Assembly: GCA_037903475.1 (NCBI GenBank)
Contig: JBAJFG010000080.1
Span: 62,001-126,000, forward strand
DNA from: Ancylostoma caninum
Taxonomy: Eukaryota; Nematoda; Chromadorea; Rhabditida; Ancylostomatidae
Reading direction: 5' to 3'
Length of the DNA: 64,000 nucleotides
The position numbers and the translations under genes were made by a program. This document shows, in pieces, positions 45,838 to 56,550 of the stretch (position 1 is its first letter; every line of letters begins with the position of its first letter). The notes under the pieces were generated by a model that did no database searches, was not told the DNA's origin, and worked only from the letters and a program-made list of their open reading frames with translations.

Positions 45838-45880
45838 CATTAGGTTGGTGCATAATTAATGCGGCTTCTCTTTTCATTGA
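45838..45880. mobile_element. Solo mariner-like terminal repeat upstream of the STELLO-like gene
   Basis: TTAGGTTGGTGCATAATTAA then TGCGGCTTCTC starts at about 45840. It is very close to the Hsmar1/cecropia-type mariner end consensus as I remember it. The open frame 45762-46001 over it is not a transposase. The opposite end was not found within about 1.5 kb. Confidence 0.55.
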
Positions 45881-47329
45881 AATTCCACACCACCTAACTG
45901 ATTTTTTTTACAGAAATTTCACTATCTCAACGAAATTTTGGCTGAAGAATAACCAACAAACCGCAGCCATTCGCATACATCTCAGTCGTGCTATAATGTA
46001 GATGTTATAGCGTGCTTATTGCTTGAGAATTGTTCTTAATTTGAAATCTTCAATCTCTGTCAGGCATCTCACACTACTCCACGTGGAGAAACCGTATGAA
46101 AACAACATTGACAGCAATGGTGAAAGATGCAGTAAAGATGAAAAGAGTGGTATAATGGAAGTGTAGACACAGATTTTGCACGAGGTGGACAGGGAATTGA
46201 TGTGTATTCAAATGAATTATTCCATTCGTAATCGTATTTGCTGTGGTGCCATCCGCGCAAACAATTTCGATCACCTTTCAATAACACAAGTGGGGTTCCA
46301 ATGCAGTGTTGAACAAACGTTCACGCTAATGAAGCACCACTAGATCTGCATGTTTCATCGTTTCCACAGTTCTATTGCTTTGCTATAAACGATTGAAAGA
46401 ATAACGGGATTTCCTGTTCACTGTCGCATAGACACGGTAAGCACATACTCTTTCTAGACGTCTTTCTGTAGTAACATTTTTTTAAGTGTTCAACTTGGTT
46501 TCATCTTTTTGATGCCACTCGTATCGCCACACACTCGTCAAAGATTTCTCATGAGCAGGAAGCCGTGGGATATCCAGCAAAACACATTGGGCGGTGATGG
46601 CACTGACCAGTTTATGGAATCCGGGAGGCGTGGAGAATCGGATTATAAATGAACCCCATCATACCGGCGAAGTTTTTAAGAAGTGTTATTTGTGATAACA
46701 TGTGAAGCAAACGTTAAGCTCGGTCAGCGTTCCCACAACTCATCTTATGCTGGGTACGTTTTATAGGTGCACGTCATACCAGTTGACAAATTGATGGCGC
46801 TAGGATGTCACCATTCGATAGGAGCATTTGGGTATGCGTGGAGAATCTGACGCCGGATTCTTGAATGTTAGATGTTCTTGCCCACAACAATCCAGCTTTA
46901 GAGGCACCTATGATTACTTAATCAAACGTGTTCCCCATTGTTCACCCTGAGGCAATATTCTCCCTTGTCGTAAGCTTGGGCCATCTTATAGAATCTCTAG
47001 TTCTTCCCCTACTCTTAGGCGAAGGAGCAGCTTGGAAAACCGCATGTATCATCTCATTTACATCATTTGTTTAACCCTTAGAAATTGCTCAGATCAATTT
47101 CGTTCGTTTATTTCCTGATGCTGTATTAATCATTTGCATCTGCAATAGCAAGTGCTTATTCGAATAATACCTCATCATAACTATGCAAAGGCATTCTTCT
47201 GAAGCAATACCTACGGTACCAGTGTTCTACACAGAGATGAGGCTAACGTAAATTCCACATAGGGCCATTGTCTAGGAAGCACCTCAAAGATGGGTTTTAT
47301 GTGGTCACTACGATCTAATCTTGTTCAAG
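45881..47329. other. Intergenic, nothing recognised
   Basis: Short open frames only (minus 46069-46287), with no motif, repeat boundary or RNA gene that I can support. Confidence 0.55.
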
Positions 47330-47690
47330 TCCTCCCTCACCCCGTGGATCCACCCAATCCCTAAGTTCAGGGAAGGAGGGACAAGAAAATTGATCCACTC
47401 GATGAATCTCACATACATCGTTGATGTATTTTCTTTCCTGAGCTTGGGCAGAGGTTTGAAGCATAATAGGATCGAAGTACTTGGGCAAATAATACAAAAT
47501 TTCAAGTTGTCCTCACCCATGTTCCTCGCTTACCCCGTTGATCACTTTTCCCACCCACGTATGGGCAAAACCTAGACAATAATTTGTGGACGCAATCTGT
47601 ATCTCACCAACCCCATTAACCACCTCTCTTTCTCTGGCTCACTGCACTAACTTGCACACCCATCAATAAATTCGCACAGACGCCGTGCTT
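47330..47690. repeat. Degenerate tandem repeat, about 80-bp unit, locus 2
   Basis: The same unit as at 37205-37530: CTCACCAACCCCATTAACCA or CTTACCCCGTTGATCACTTT, then a GGGCAAAACCTAGACAATAA piece and TTTGTGGACGC or CTTGCACACCC. Four or five imperfect units. Open frames in both orientations are repeat-derived. Confidence 0.7.
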
Positions 47691-47828
47691 GGCTTCCCTT
47701 CCTCACAGGCAGTGTGTCACCTCGTTTCACGGGCTGTAGATATAAGCATATTCTAGACTTTCTCGTCACGCTGATTTCGTTAATGTACGTAGTAACGCAT
47801 GAAAGTGTCGGGAACCCTGTTTTTGAAG

Positions 47829-48035
47829 GGCCCGAATGTGCAGTTCACGGACCACTGGGACAAAGCAGTCCGTGACTGTGCTGGCTGCCGGCCACGGCTG
47901 CAGCGTTGGCCACCGAGTGTTGACGTGTCCGATCGATAAGGTCAACGTCTTCTATACCACTAGATTCAGCATAACGAAGAGATTCAGAATCCGCTAAAAC
48001 ACCAAACACGAAAACGAGGTGACACATGCCTTTAA
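47829..48035 (-). repeat. Dispersed repeat family A, copy 3, inverted and partial
   Basis: GTGCTGGCTGCCGGCCACGG and GCAGCGTTGGCCACCGAGTG are the reverse complement of the centre of copy 2 at 11700-11760. The right side ends in a GCCTTTAAAGG motif. No gene overlaps it. Confidence 0.7.
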
Positions 48036-49652
48036 AGGTATATATTGCGTCAAGAACGGTGGATCCGAAGTTTAGTCCTGCGTCTCACGTTTGAAGGATT
48101 ACATTTGATGAGCTTGGGCTGATGTCAGTATACTAGGCAGAAGTGAAGAAAATGTTTGATAGCTCAAATCACAAAGAGAATGATGTCACCCCGGGGCCTT
48201 CAATAAAGACTTTGTGTCGAAATCTCAGGCCATCCTGTGTGGCGGAACACAACATCATCAGTTACTGAAAACAGGTCAATTTTCTTCGCTCTTTCACTTT
48301 GCGAACCGTGAGAGGACCCTAATACGCTCGGCGACTATATTTTTGTATCCATCTAACGCTTTGGAAAAACAAAAGATTGAATACATCTGACTGATGTTCC
48401 CTGGGCAGAGCGGAATATCGAGAGAAAGCTTGTACGTCCTCGCAATAGTCGTGACACTCAAAACTTGCTAGCTCTCACTCTCGTTTTAACTCTGCTTTGA
48501 GAACCTTCGAGTGGAAGACTAAGCCCTAACCACTTGTGCTTTTCATTAATATTTCCTTCTTCTGTTATCCTCTTTGTGCCTCCCAGATTCCTTTCGCGCA
48601 TCTCTTGAACAGTCGGTTCTTCCTTCCAAATTCTTAGTGTTCTGCCGATGCTTAGGTCAAAAGTGTAACATTGTCGCAAAACTCAGAAACAGTCAAGAAC
48701 GGCATCCTGGAGAAAGAAGGTTACAACAAAAATTAAAAATCCGATCTGTCGAGAGGGGATTGAAAGTTCAGATTCATGTTTATTGTGCTGCGACAATTCA
48801 TGCGACAGAATTTTCATAGGCGGTGCAAGCGCTCTGCAACGTATAAAACTCATTGTAAAGAATTCCTTGTAAGATTCTGCGAAGATATTCCTGTCAGAAT
48901 TATAATCATTTATGAACCACAAACGAGCTTCTGTAACACGCATTTTTGGCGAATCTTCGGAGAAAATTACTGCGGAGTATAGATGCTGCGCCACTATTTC
49001 ACTTTCCCTACTCTTTCTGGACTTTCTTCGTTCACCACAACTCCCATATCAATCATCATAGGTCATAGCTTCGGCTGAAATTCTCTAAGAAATCCGACCT
49101 CCCATGTTCATAAAGGCAGTATAAGAGGCAGGTAGACAAGTATCTGAATGACTCTGCTTATTGATTTATGGTATGAATATAAAGGTGTTCTGCTCATGAT
49201 TGATTTATTTGTACATGCATTGTACATCATTGAGTCAATTCCGTCCTGAAGTACGAGTTTGTTACCGCCAGGACATTCATTATGCTGGAAAACGATATCT
49301 GATGTGAGACACTGCCTTTAAGTCATTACTGCAATTGTTGCTTTCGTTTACATTGTCAACACAACGGAGCAGAACTTTATTCAAAGTTTTTAATTCATAC
49401 ATTGATGCTATGACTGTTTTTAGATGTTAACATAAGTGCTTGCGCTTTTTTCAGTCGCGATTTCTTCCGTCTCATTGCCATTTTTCCGTGGCTTGCTCTC
49501 TACCTTCGAAAGCACTTTTTAGCCTCTACGTTATATCATCATGAAACTTCTCACGAATATTGACCCCCTCCCCGCCTACCTTTTATTAGTGAGAAGTTTC
49601 AATTCGAAAAAAGAAAACACATTTTTCTCTTTGTATGGGACCGAGAAAGCAC
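48036..49652. other. Intergenic with one coding-like minus-strand fragment
   Basis: A 103-codon minus-strand frame at 48683-48994 has protein-like composition (for example VTEARLWFINDYNSDRNIFA, SYKEFFTMSFIRCRALAPPM). It has no recognised domain and no established splice partner. The opposite strand is also open (48574-48819, 48776-48982), which weakens the case. The remaining sequence shows nothing else. Confidence 0.3.
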
Positions 49653-49955
49653 TCAATGCTGTTTGAACGCGTAAGCTCTGTAGAATGTAGTGAAGAACGT
49701 CATCAATCCAACTTTTGGAGGGCCAGTCCGGCTGTTCTGGCAAGGATAAAGTCCGACATTATCTTGGGGTAGGATAACCAGACCCTTGCGGTCAAATTGT
49801 TTCATTAGAGTTACGTAATTAAGATGATAGCGTTGAGGATTATGATGTCCACGAAGACCATACGTCCTTTCTGGAGCGATTTTCAGAACTCCTTGGAAGA
49901 AATCTGCTCGTTCGAAGCGAATCGTGTCATTGAGGCCAAATTTGTCTTCTTTGAG
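49653..49955 (-). other. Unrecognised 3'-terminal exon, possible alternative end of GT92 gene
   Basis: A 100-codon frame enters after the acceptor GATGTCCTAG and ends in TGA at 49653-49655. It is strongly protein-like (GLNDTIRFERADFFQG, APERTYGLRGHHNPQRYHLN, FDRKGLVILPQDNVGLYPCQ, PPKVGLMTFFTTFYRAY). I cannot name the family. It enters in phase 0, so it could splice to GT92 exon 50302-50440 (exit phase 0). The nearer open stretch at about 50008-50127 ends at a good donor but in the wrong phase, which hints at a broken or different gene. Confidence 0.45.
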
Positions 49956-50127
49956 CTAGGACATCGCTGATGATCAGTCATTTTGCGCAAAGCGCATCTT
50001 TCATACCTAGCACAGCTCGTTTGGGTAGTTTTGATATCGTTTCTAGCTCCAAGTGAACGCCAATAGAGGCGGATGTCGGTTGTGCTGTTTTTCTTTGACT
50101 CAGCATTCCATTTCGTAGACTCAAAAC

Positions 50128-53100
50128 TTAAGCAAATTTTATGGCTAAAAGAAATTCACTACAATATTCCTGCAGAGCATGACTAGCTATTTCGAATCGT
50201 CATGCTCTATATCTATAGAGTATTTAATGGACAGAGAAAACAGCATCTGAAAAAAGCGCAAGAACTTATATTAATAGCTAATATTTGACAGAACCATACA
50301 CCTGATTTAAAGTGGCTTCAACATTACTATACAATATTGGCATCAACTCTGTTGGATAATCAACAACAATGTACTTATGCCACTTCGCAATGTGGCGCAG
50401 CCTTCGCTTAGGGAGAGCGCGAGTGAGATCCCGATAATGTCTAAAAGAATAAAGTTGGCCATTACCATGAGCTCACAAGATAACCGTGATATTGTTTCGG
50501 AAGAAGTAAGGTTGGTCTTTGAGTTTTTGCATTACCTCAAAATTGCTTTGTCCAACGCTACGTTGCAGCCTTTATATCCTGGAAAGTACAGCTCGACATG
50601 ATGCACCCACATCAAGAGCACCTTGAAAGCATTTTGTAACTTCTATTGAATAGATACCACAGAAAACACCATGAGGCATCATAATATGTACGGTGACTGT
50701 CACATAATTTGCACACCGACACTATTTGACAAAACTCAGTCCTTTCACGAGCAATCGAAGGGGAGGTGAAGCATTAGTTGGGACTCTAAGTGGACTTCCG
50801 TCCAGTTGTTTGCCACGATATAGTCTAATTGAAAATGGATCACACAGAATCAAATTTTCAGTTGTATCCATTTTCTGGATTTTGTCGAAAATGTCGATTT
50901 CTGCACCTTTCCTGGATTTCATCAAATGGTTTTGCTTCTATGTCAAGGGAGAAAAAGTATAGTCTTAACTGTGTACATTTGTGTCCAAGATTTTCTTCTG
51001 GCCGCTGTTGTCCTTCTCTCCGTATGGGCCAGAACCAAAAGCAGAAACGAACTACAAACTTGTTTACAAATGTCGATTTATTAAATCTCAAAAATGCGTC
51101 TCGAAAATTCTTTGTGAGTAGTTGTATGTCTGATAGTAGCACAAATTGGGAAAAGATGTAGTGCATCTCCTCCGAAGAGATTGCAAGTCCTCCTCCGTAA
51201 TTTTTGAGCGTGTTGACAGTTCTCTCGAAATTGCTCAGACCGCTGTAGCAGAATACACTAGACCGCTGTAGCACAATACACTATCATTTCATTAGCGAAA
51301 ATAGGTTCTCTTGATTTAGCAAATTGATGTGGGAAGGAACAGGAATATTTCCAGAATTACTTCAATCTCTATGCTATAATTCCGTTAAGAAACTTTTCAG
51401 ATGAAGACGAAATTGGGAGCACATTGTCTTATCGTAGTCTCAAGCACCACTTTGACAGTTTATCCCAATCCTGACATACGGACTTCATACATCAGTTGAT
51501 CGTCCCAAAATAGTAGCCGTACTAAATATGCGTCCACAAGTGTGCACTGCGTGTAAAATCAATTTGGCAGCTTGAAATTATTCCAAAATTCAATTAAAAG
51601 CAGGATTCTTTAAAATTCTCGACTCCGAGTTAATCCGAGTTTCACTAGTAGTGGAACACATTGTCAGCGCTCGACCAACACAATGAATCATGACTCGAAA
51701 AAAGAGAAATCCAAATCGGAGTCGTAGAAACACTTGCCTCTCGTGAACATACTGCCTCGCATGCGCCAGTGCACACAGACTGCGGTCGCTCTGTACAAGC
51801 CCGTGTGACATTGGCGTGTTGTGATCGAGTCTCAAATGGAGCGCGCTTAGTCGCACAAGAAACACACCCCTATATCGCGTGTTTTGCACTCTTTCATTGT
51901 TCGATATGAGTTTTAGATCCCTCAAATCCCCAAAATCCAGCAAAATCTCAAACACAAAGATTTGAGCGGCTGCTGCCTCTAAGCCAAAGCTCGAAAACTC
52001 TTCCATCATCGAGCAGTGCGAATTTCGCAAATGCGTTCGCATACCATTTCTTGACATTTGCATTGGGCTATTAATAGTTCCTTCTTCGACCTCTACTTTT
52101 GGTGTTCTGTTTGTAATATGTAACACTGTTCCACGTATTCGGAATATCCTTTACGGTGTCGTTAAAGGGGTATTGTACGTAATGATCGATTCGCTGGCTA
52201 GGGTTTTCGGCTTCACCCAGGGAACAGAGCCGGCGAGCATCCACCTGAGTTTACGCTTGGAGTTCGTACCAGATCAAAATGGGGCCTCAGCACCCGCTCC
52301 AGAATGGGTCATGCAGTTGTGTTCTTGGGTCGTGATTATCTCTAAGGTCTAGCTCCCTTTTAGCCATTTATACCCCGTGCCAGCGAGCGGCATCACAGGA
52401 ACTACCCTTCTATCGGTATCGGATCACCGCAGCTTCTGATAGACGATCAGTAGCTGATCATCAGCTACTACGGCCAGGTTTTTGGGGACAGTCTTATATT
52501 GCCGGTACAAAATCTTCCCACTCATAAGCCGCATTTCTTACTAGCGTACTTGCATGGATTTCTGGTGAAATAGCTTTCTAATAGTCGGAAAAAAATGTTC
52601 GTAATCCAACTGGGAAGCTAAGGTGAGGGCCGGTGCTTCCTATTTATGAGCTAAAATGCTGTCACTCCTACTTATTTTATTGCGTGGCTAATCTCGCTCT
52701 AACTGTTTGTGTTACATGCTGTTTTTTTTTGTTCGTCTCTGTGATACTGATTCATGCTCTTTGCACTGTATTCGCATACCCTAATGGTGTATTAAATAAA
52801 TAAATAAATAAATACTAGGATTTATACCTGAGTAAGAAAGGTAACACAGCTCCAAAAAGATACAAACCTCCAGTATTCAGCAGTTCATTTCTGAGTTGAG
52901 CATCTATGATAAATTGAGAGCTATGAGAAGTAACAATGGAGATATCCATGATTATTTCCTTTCAAATTTGGCTTATTTTAATTTTTCTGGAGGACCCACC
53001 CTTCTTGGATCAACCACACATTTTGGATGCCTTCCAGCCCACATCCTTCGGTTAGCCTTGTGAAATACAAGGGTTGGTAGGTGACGTTTCAGTGTGTGAT

Positions 53101-54772
53101 TTTCCTATAAAATTCAAATAAAAAAAAATGAAAAAAGATGTATCAGCGTCACTATACCACTTACGCATGCTTCTCTAAGCTATTCCACTTGTTTTTTTTT
53201 TCTTTCAGAAAAGAAATTTTTAGATGAGAATCTTATTCAAATGATGCGAATAAAGCGGCTAGTGCTGTCTGAAGGAACATAAACATGCCTTCAGCGATGA
53301 ATGAGCCTACAATTTCGACAAACCTTGTACTCCAGTGGTGCACGAAACGTTCTTTCCACACGTTGTGCAGCGAATGCCATCATAGCTATGGTGCTGTTGG
53401 ACTCCATTGTTTGCCTATTTTAGGGGTTCTTTCTCATTAAGCGAATGCTCATTCTGCGTATTTTCATTGCTTCTAATGACGTTGAGACCATAGTCACACG
53501 CATTTAGTACACATGAATGAAACTCACTTTATTAGACATCTTATCGTGACATTTCCGGTAGGTACGATTCTTTCATCCAAGTCATGAAATATGGCGTAGC
53601 GCGAGTGATGGCGACTACGCTGAAGGCAGTCCTATAATGAAATTCTTGAAACTAGCTACTACCTCGCAGGCTCGCCACAAGAAGACGCTCTATCGAGTTG
53701 CGCGAGCCGTAAACTGCGGACCACCGAGAATTTAGTACGTTTTCTCTCTTTTCGTGAATTCTATAAATTGATTCAAAAAAATAAAATCAAAAATGAAAAT
53801 CCAAAACCTACTTCATTGCCAGCAAGCTGCCACTCCTTGCCGGGTCGATCATTGTATTTCCGGAAGAAAATAACCTCTGCGATGCCGCTTATTTCGTAGT
53901 GTCTGATTAGCTGCAACTACAATAAATAGCGAACGTTGTGAATTAGAATCAGTTCTCGCCCTTCGGAACCATCTAGCTTTTTGACCTCTATTTCCATTTG
54001 TATTTTCAGAAGAGGAAGTGTGGCTGTTACCATAATCCACTACGAACATATATAATGCTTACAAGAGGTTACTCACTTTGAGAGTGTAATCGTCCATGTC
54101 TTTGACATAAATGTAGAAGTGATCAACACCATGCATCTTATAGTGCTCGATAAGTTCCGCAAGGAGAAGCCATTTCCTTTCGTTACCATACATTGGCGCG
54201 AGGCAAAGCGAGAGGAGGTACTTTGGTTCTGAGCTATTTGAGGGAGAATGGATTGCGAATCATATAGAAACTTAACAGTACCAGATAGCTTAGTTACCGA
54301 TCCACTCTTAACTTTCTTATGTTCAGACCCAGTATAGCATTCAAGTGACTAGAAGGCTTCGTAATTCTCGAAAACTCAAAATCGCTACACTGAAGATTGA
54401 TATTTTCATGGAAACCAGTGGAGCATGGCATCAAAAAGTCAGTCTCGTAAGGACAACTAGCTTTCTTCATTTGCATGAACATTTGTTTTATCTTATCTGT
54501 AAATAATAGTTTAAATAGAAGATACATTGAACTAACCGTCGCTGCGCCTGTCAATGACGGGAACATGCTCAGTGATAATGCTACTCAAATTATAAGTCAC
54601 GCCCATGTAATATGCATTAGCGCGACTACAACAGTGCACGGCAAACTCAGGAAATACGAAAGATTCGACAGGAGGCTGAATTTCTTGACGATCTTTGTCG
54701 AAGTAGCGGCAGTACATGGTTCTCCTGGAATCTACTTTTTGAACACTCTCCGGAAGAATGCTCATGGAATTA
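50128..54772 (-). CDS. GT92 (DUF23) family glycosyltransferase, 5' end unresolved
   Basis: Golgi glycosyltransferase family expanded in worms; C. elegans GALT-1 in this family adds galactose to core fucose of N-glycans. Exons, 5' to 3': 54537-54772, 54077-54228, 53812-53916, 53528-53631, 53324-53414, 53000-53104, 50536-50621, 50302-50440, 50128-50169 (TAA). Every internal phase closes, giving about 353 residues. GT92 marks in order: MYCRYFDKDRQEI, ESFVFPEFAVHCC, LAPMYGNERKWLLLAELIEH, VDHFYIYV, LQLIRHYEISGIAEVIFFRK, DCLQRSRHHSRYAIFHDLDE (acidic DLDE site), LPTLVFHKANRRM, KCVVDPRRVLLMWVHHVELY, FPGYKGCNVALDKAILRHYR. The first exon enters in phase 2, so a start exon with the membrane anchor is missing; it should lie right of 54772 and I could not identify it. 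Confidence 0.85.
50622..52999. other. GT92 intron 6
   Basis: A 2.4 kb intron between the exons ending KCVVDPRR and starting VLLMWVHH. It contains the family F element (51594-51982), a 22-bp direct duplication (CCGCTGTAGCAGAATACACT and CCGCTGTAGCACAATACACT, about 51240-51284), an AAAT microsatellite (52794-52816) and open frames at 50722-51274 that are not needed by the gene model. Confidence 0.6.
51594..51982. mobile_element. Family F MITE, diverged copy in GT92 intron
   Basis: Starts TTAAAAGCAGG and ends with the inverse GCGGCTGCTGCC-TCTAA. The interior aligns with 58133-58477 in the same orientation: AAAATTCTCGACTCCG, the CTTGCATGCGCCAG-CCACA block, CGTGTGACATTGGCGTG, and CCAGCAAAATCTCAAACACA. 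The 178-codon minus frame 51590-52126 is this element and is not a gene. Confidence 0.75.
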
Positions 54773-55063
54773 CTTGAATCTCATTGCATAAGCCCCCCGT
54801 ATCCAATAAAACATTGATTTTCCATGGGTTTGAATGCGCAGTGAGGAAGTTCGCAAGTGCCGCCAGCTGAAAAGTAAACACGACTGTGTAAGCGACCGAG
54901 CTCGCGTTAGCTTGCGCTCCATTTAGCGGTTTTGCCACATTACGTATTGGGTTAGGAACTTGTCTTTCACTGCAATCCCCCCGCGGCTTGGTGACGATCC
55001 TTGATGTTTTACTCACAGTCCTGGCTGACTAGCAACTGTTTCAACGAGAAATGGCATGGCTAT
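54773..55063. other. Expected 5' region of the GT92 gene
   Basis: A minus-strand frame at 54762-55016 and a short ATG frame near 55020-55060 ending at a donor-like GTGAGT are candidates for the missing start exon. Neither shows the hydrophobic anchor expected of GT92 proteins, so I leave the start open. Confidence 0.3.
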
Positions 55064-55166
55064 TAGGGATGTGGGTAACAAAAATTGCAATTTTCGTTAA
55101 TCGTAAATCATGAAAAAATTGCCAAAAATAGCCGTAAATCGTAATTCGTAATTAGGCACATCCCTG
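55064..55166. mobile_element. 103-bp hAT-like MITE with perfect 8-bp duplication
   Basis: ATGGCTAT occurs at 55056-55063 and again at 55167-55174. The ends are TAGGGATGTG and CACATCCCTG, inverted over nine bases. The interior is an AT-rich ACGAATTACGATTTACG-type palindrome. The exact duplication shows that the element is recent or well kept. Confidence 0.92.
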
Positions 55167-55366
55167 ATGGCTATAGGATGGAAGTTTTCGTGTGGAAGTC
55201 AAGTCTGTCTCTAAAGAATAAATCACCTGTTTCATTACATAAATTACCAGCAAGAGCCGGTAATATCCACTGAGCAGAATTATAAACTAACACCACTTGC
55301 AAGAAGTCCTCAGTAAAAAGACATTTCTAATCCCGAAAGCAGTGTAGTGCACTGTAGCATCACAAC

Positions 55367-55793
55367 TTAAAGGAAGCACTCACAGAAATTTTTGGTTCGA
55401 AGATTTCGCGGTATATTGAGGTTTTTAGAGACGATGAAGTCATTAACAACGATGAAGTAGAAACACGCGAAAAACAAAGAAAATGATGGCGGTATCACAT
55501 GTGTGTCCACGGCGCGAACGAGTATTCCGTGATGGGTCCCGCCAAGAAACCCTGCAAATGGTACGAATCCCATAGACGAGCCTCCGCTGAACCACATGCG
55601 CACACCCCGTCAACGGCGTTAGCTGGCGCGACGAAACCTTAATGCCCAGAACGGCAGATGTGTCCAGTGTCAGTATCATCGCAGGTAGGCGGCCATCCAC
55701 TTTGTTCAACTTACTGCTGTGATTGTCCAGCGTCCCGCTACATGGTAAGCGACTCATTTTAGAAGCGAAAATTTCCGTGAGTGTTGCCTTTAA
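55367..55793. mobile_element. Family F MITE with intact TTAA flanks
   Basis: TTAA at 55367-55370 and 55790-55793 surround the inverted ends AGGAAGCACTCACAGAAATT and the inverse of AATTTCCGTGAGTGTTGCCT. The same termini as 35839-36555 but a shorter, different interior, as expected of non-autonomous derivatives. Minus frames 55367-55603 and 55443-55757 are element sequence. Confidence 0.85.
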
Positions 55794-56350
55794 CGCAATA
55801 ATGATGAGTGGTAGGTAACACTAGAATTACAGGACCTACAATAAATATATAGAAACACATACGTGATCTATTTCAAAATCTATACTTATTTCATATGTCG
55901 AGCGCTAGTGCGCAACAGGGTTTTTACTCGATGTTCCAGCTAGGAATTTGAAAGAAGTGCAGTAAACAAGATTGTTGAAACTGATAGTATACCCTAGCGA
56001 CCCCAGCATTTTATGACTCTTTGCTAAACGTACCCAAACAAACCATCTGCCTGGATCGTAACCACTGAATAGGTTCTATAATCATAAGAAGCAATGAGCG
56101 ATAATGACGTTTCGTTCTGCTCTCGGTATCCATTACTCGCATTTTTGCCGCGAAGCAGTTGTTCGTAGTGTGGAACACAATCGTTGATATGAGTCTGCCC
56201 TTCCCACTGGAGTTTCAGGAGGTGCGCTGATTCTCTTTCAATTGACTTCGATGTTGCATTTTTATCTAAATTAACAATTGTTGATACACTGTTTGCTAAC
56301 CAACGAGAGCAAAACCGTTACTCTTGTTGTGTTCATTTGAAAGTTTATTC
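55794..56350. other. Intergenic, nothing firmly recognised
   Basis: At 56186-56223 the plus strand reads MSLPFPLEFQE before a possible donor. This faintly resembles the N-terminal LP-P motif of NAAA-type proteins and lies upstream of the fragment at 56410, but it is too short to rely on. Confidence 0.3.
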
Positions 56351-56409
56351 AAATTTTGACACAAGAACTTCAAAAATGTTTGAATCCGTCTTTCAACGTA
56401 TTCTGACTG

Positions 56410-56550
56410 GGATGCACTTCTATCGTAGCACGAAGTGAAGATGGCGTCATTTATCATGGGAGGAATTTGGACTATGACATGGGAGACCTGTTGAAGAACA
56501 TCACCATACTTGTGGATCTCACTCGTGGTCAGGGAGAAGAGGTCAGGGAT
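56410..56550 (+). pseudogene. Acid ceramidase/NAAA-family exon fragment
   Basis: The plus strand encodes GCTSIVARSEDGVIYHGRNL followed by DYDMGDLLKNITILVDLTRG. GCTSIVA holds the catalytic Cys created by self-cleavage in acid ceramidase and N-acylethanolamine acid amidase, and YHGRNLDY is the next conserved block (family knowledge). Directly upstream in the same frame is TGA (TTC TGA CTG GGA TGC), with no AG acceptor between it and the Cys codon, and no downstream exon (GFVGVLTG-type block) was found within about 1.5 kb. It is either a truncated gene copy or an exon whose borders are damaged. Confidence 0.65.

Noticed and set aside
50722..51274. Minus frames first taken for upstream GT92 exons
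   Set aside because: Exon 53000-53104 joins directly to 50536-50621 in phase, so these lie inside an intron; no GT92 motif in them.
51590..52126. 178-codon minus-strand open frame
   Set aside because: It covers a family F MITE with a relative at 58133-58477; composition and frame are not shared as a protein between the copies.
53640..53720. Possible extra GT92 exon between 53812 and 53631
   Set aside because: None of its three frames matches both flanking phases, whereas the direct junction 53812 to 53631 is in phase and restores the usual GT92 spacing.
54294..54566. 90-codon minus frame between two GT92 exons
   Set aside because: The GT92 exons 54537-54772 and 54077-54228 join in phase and give the expected family order without it; it is intronic.
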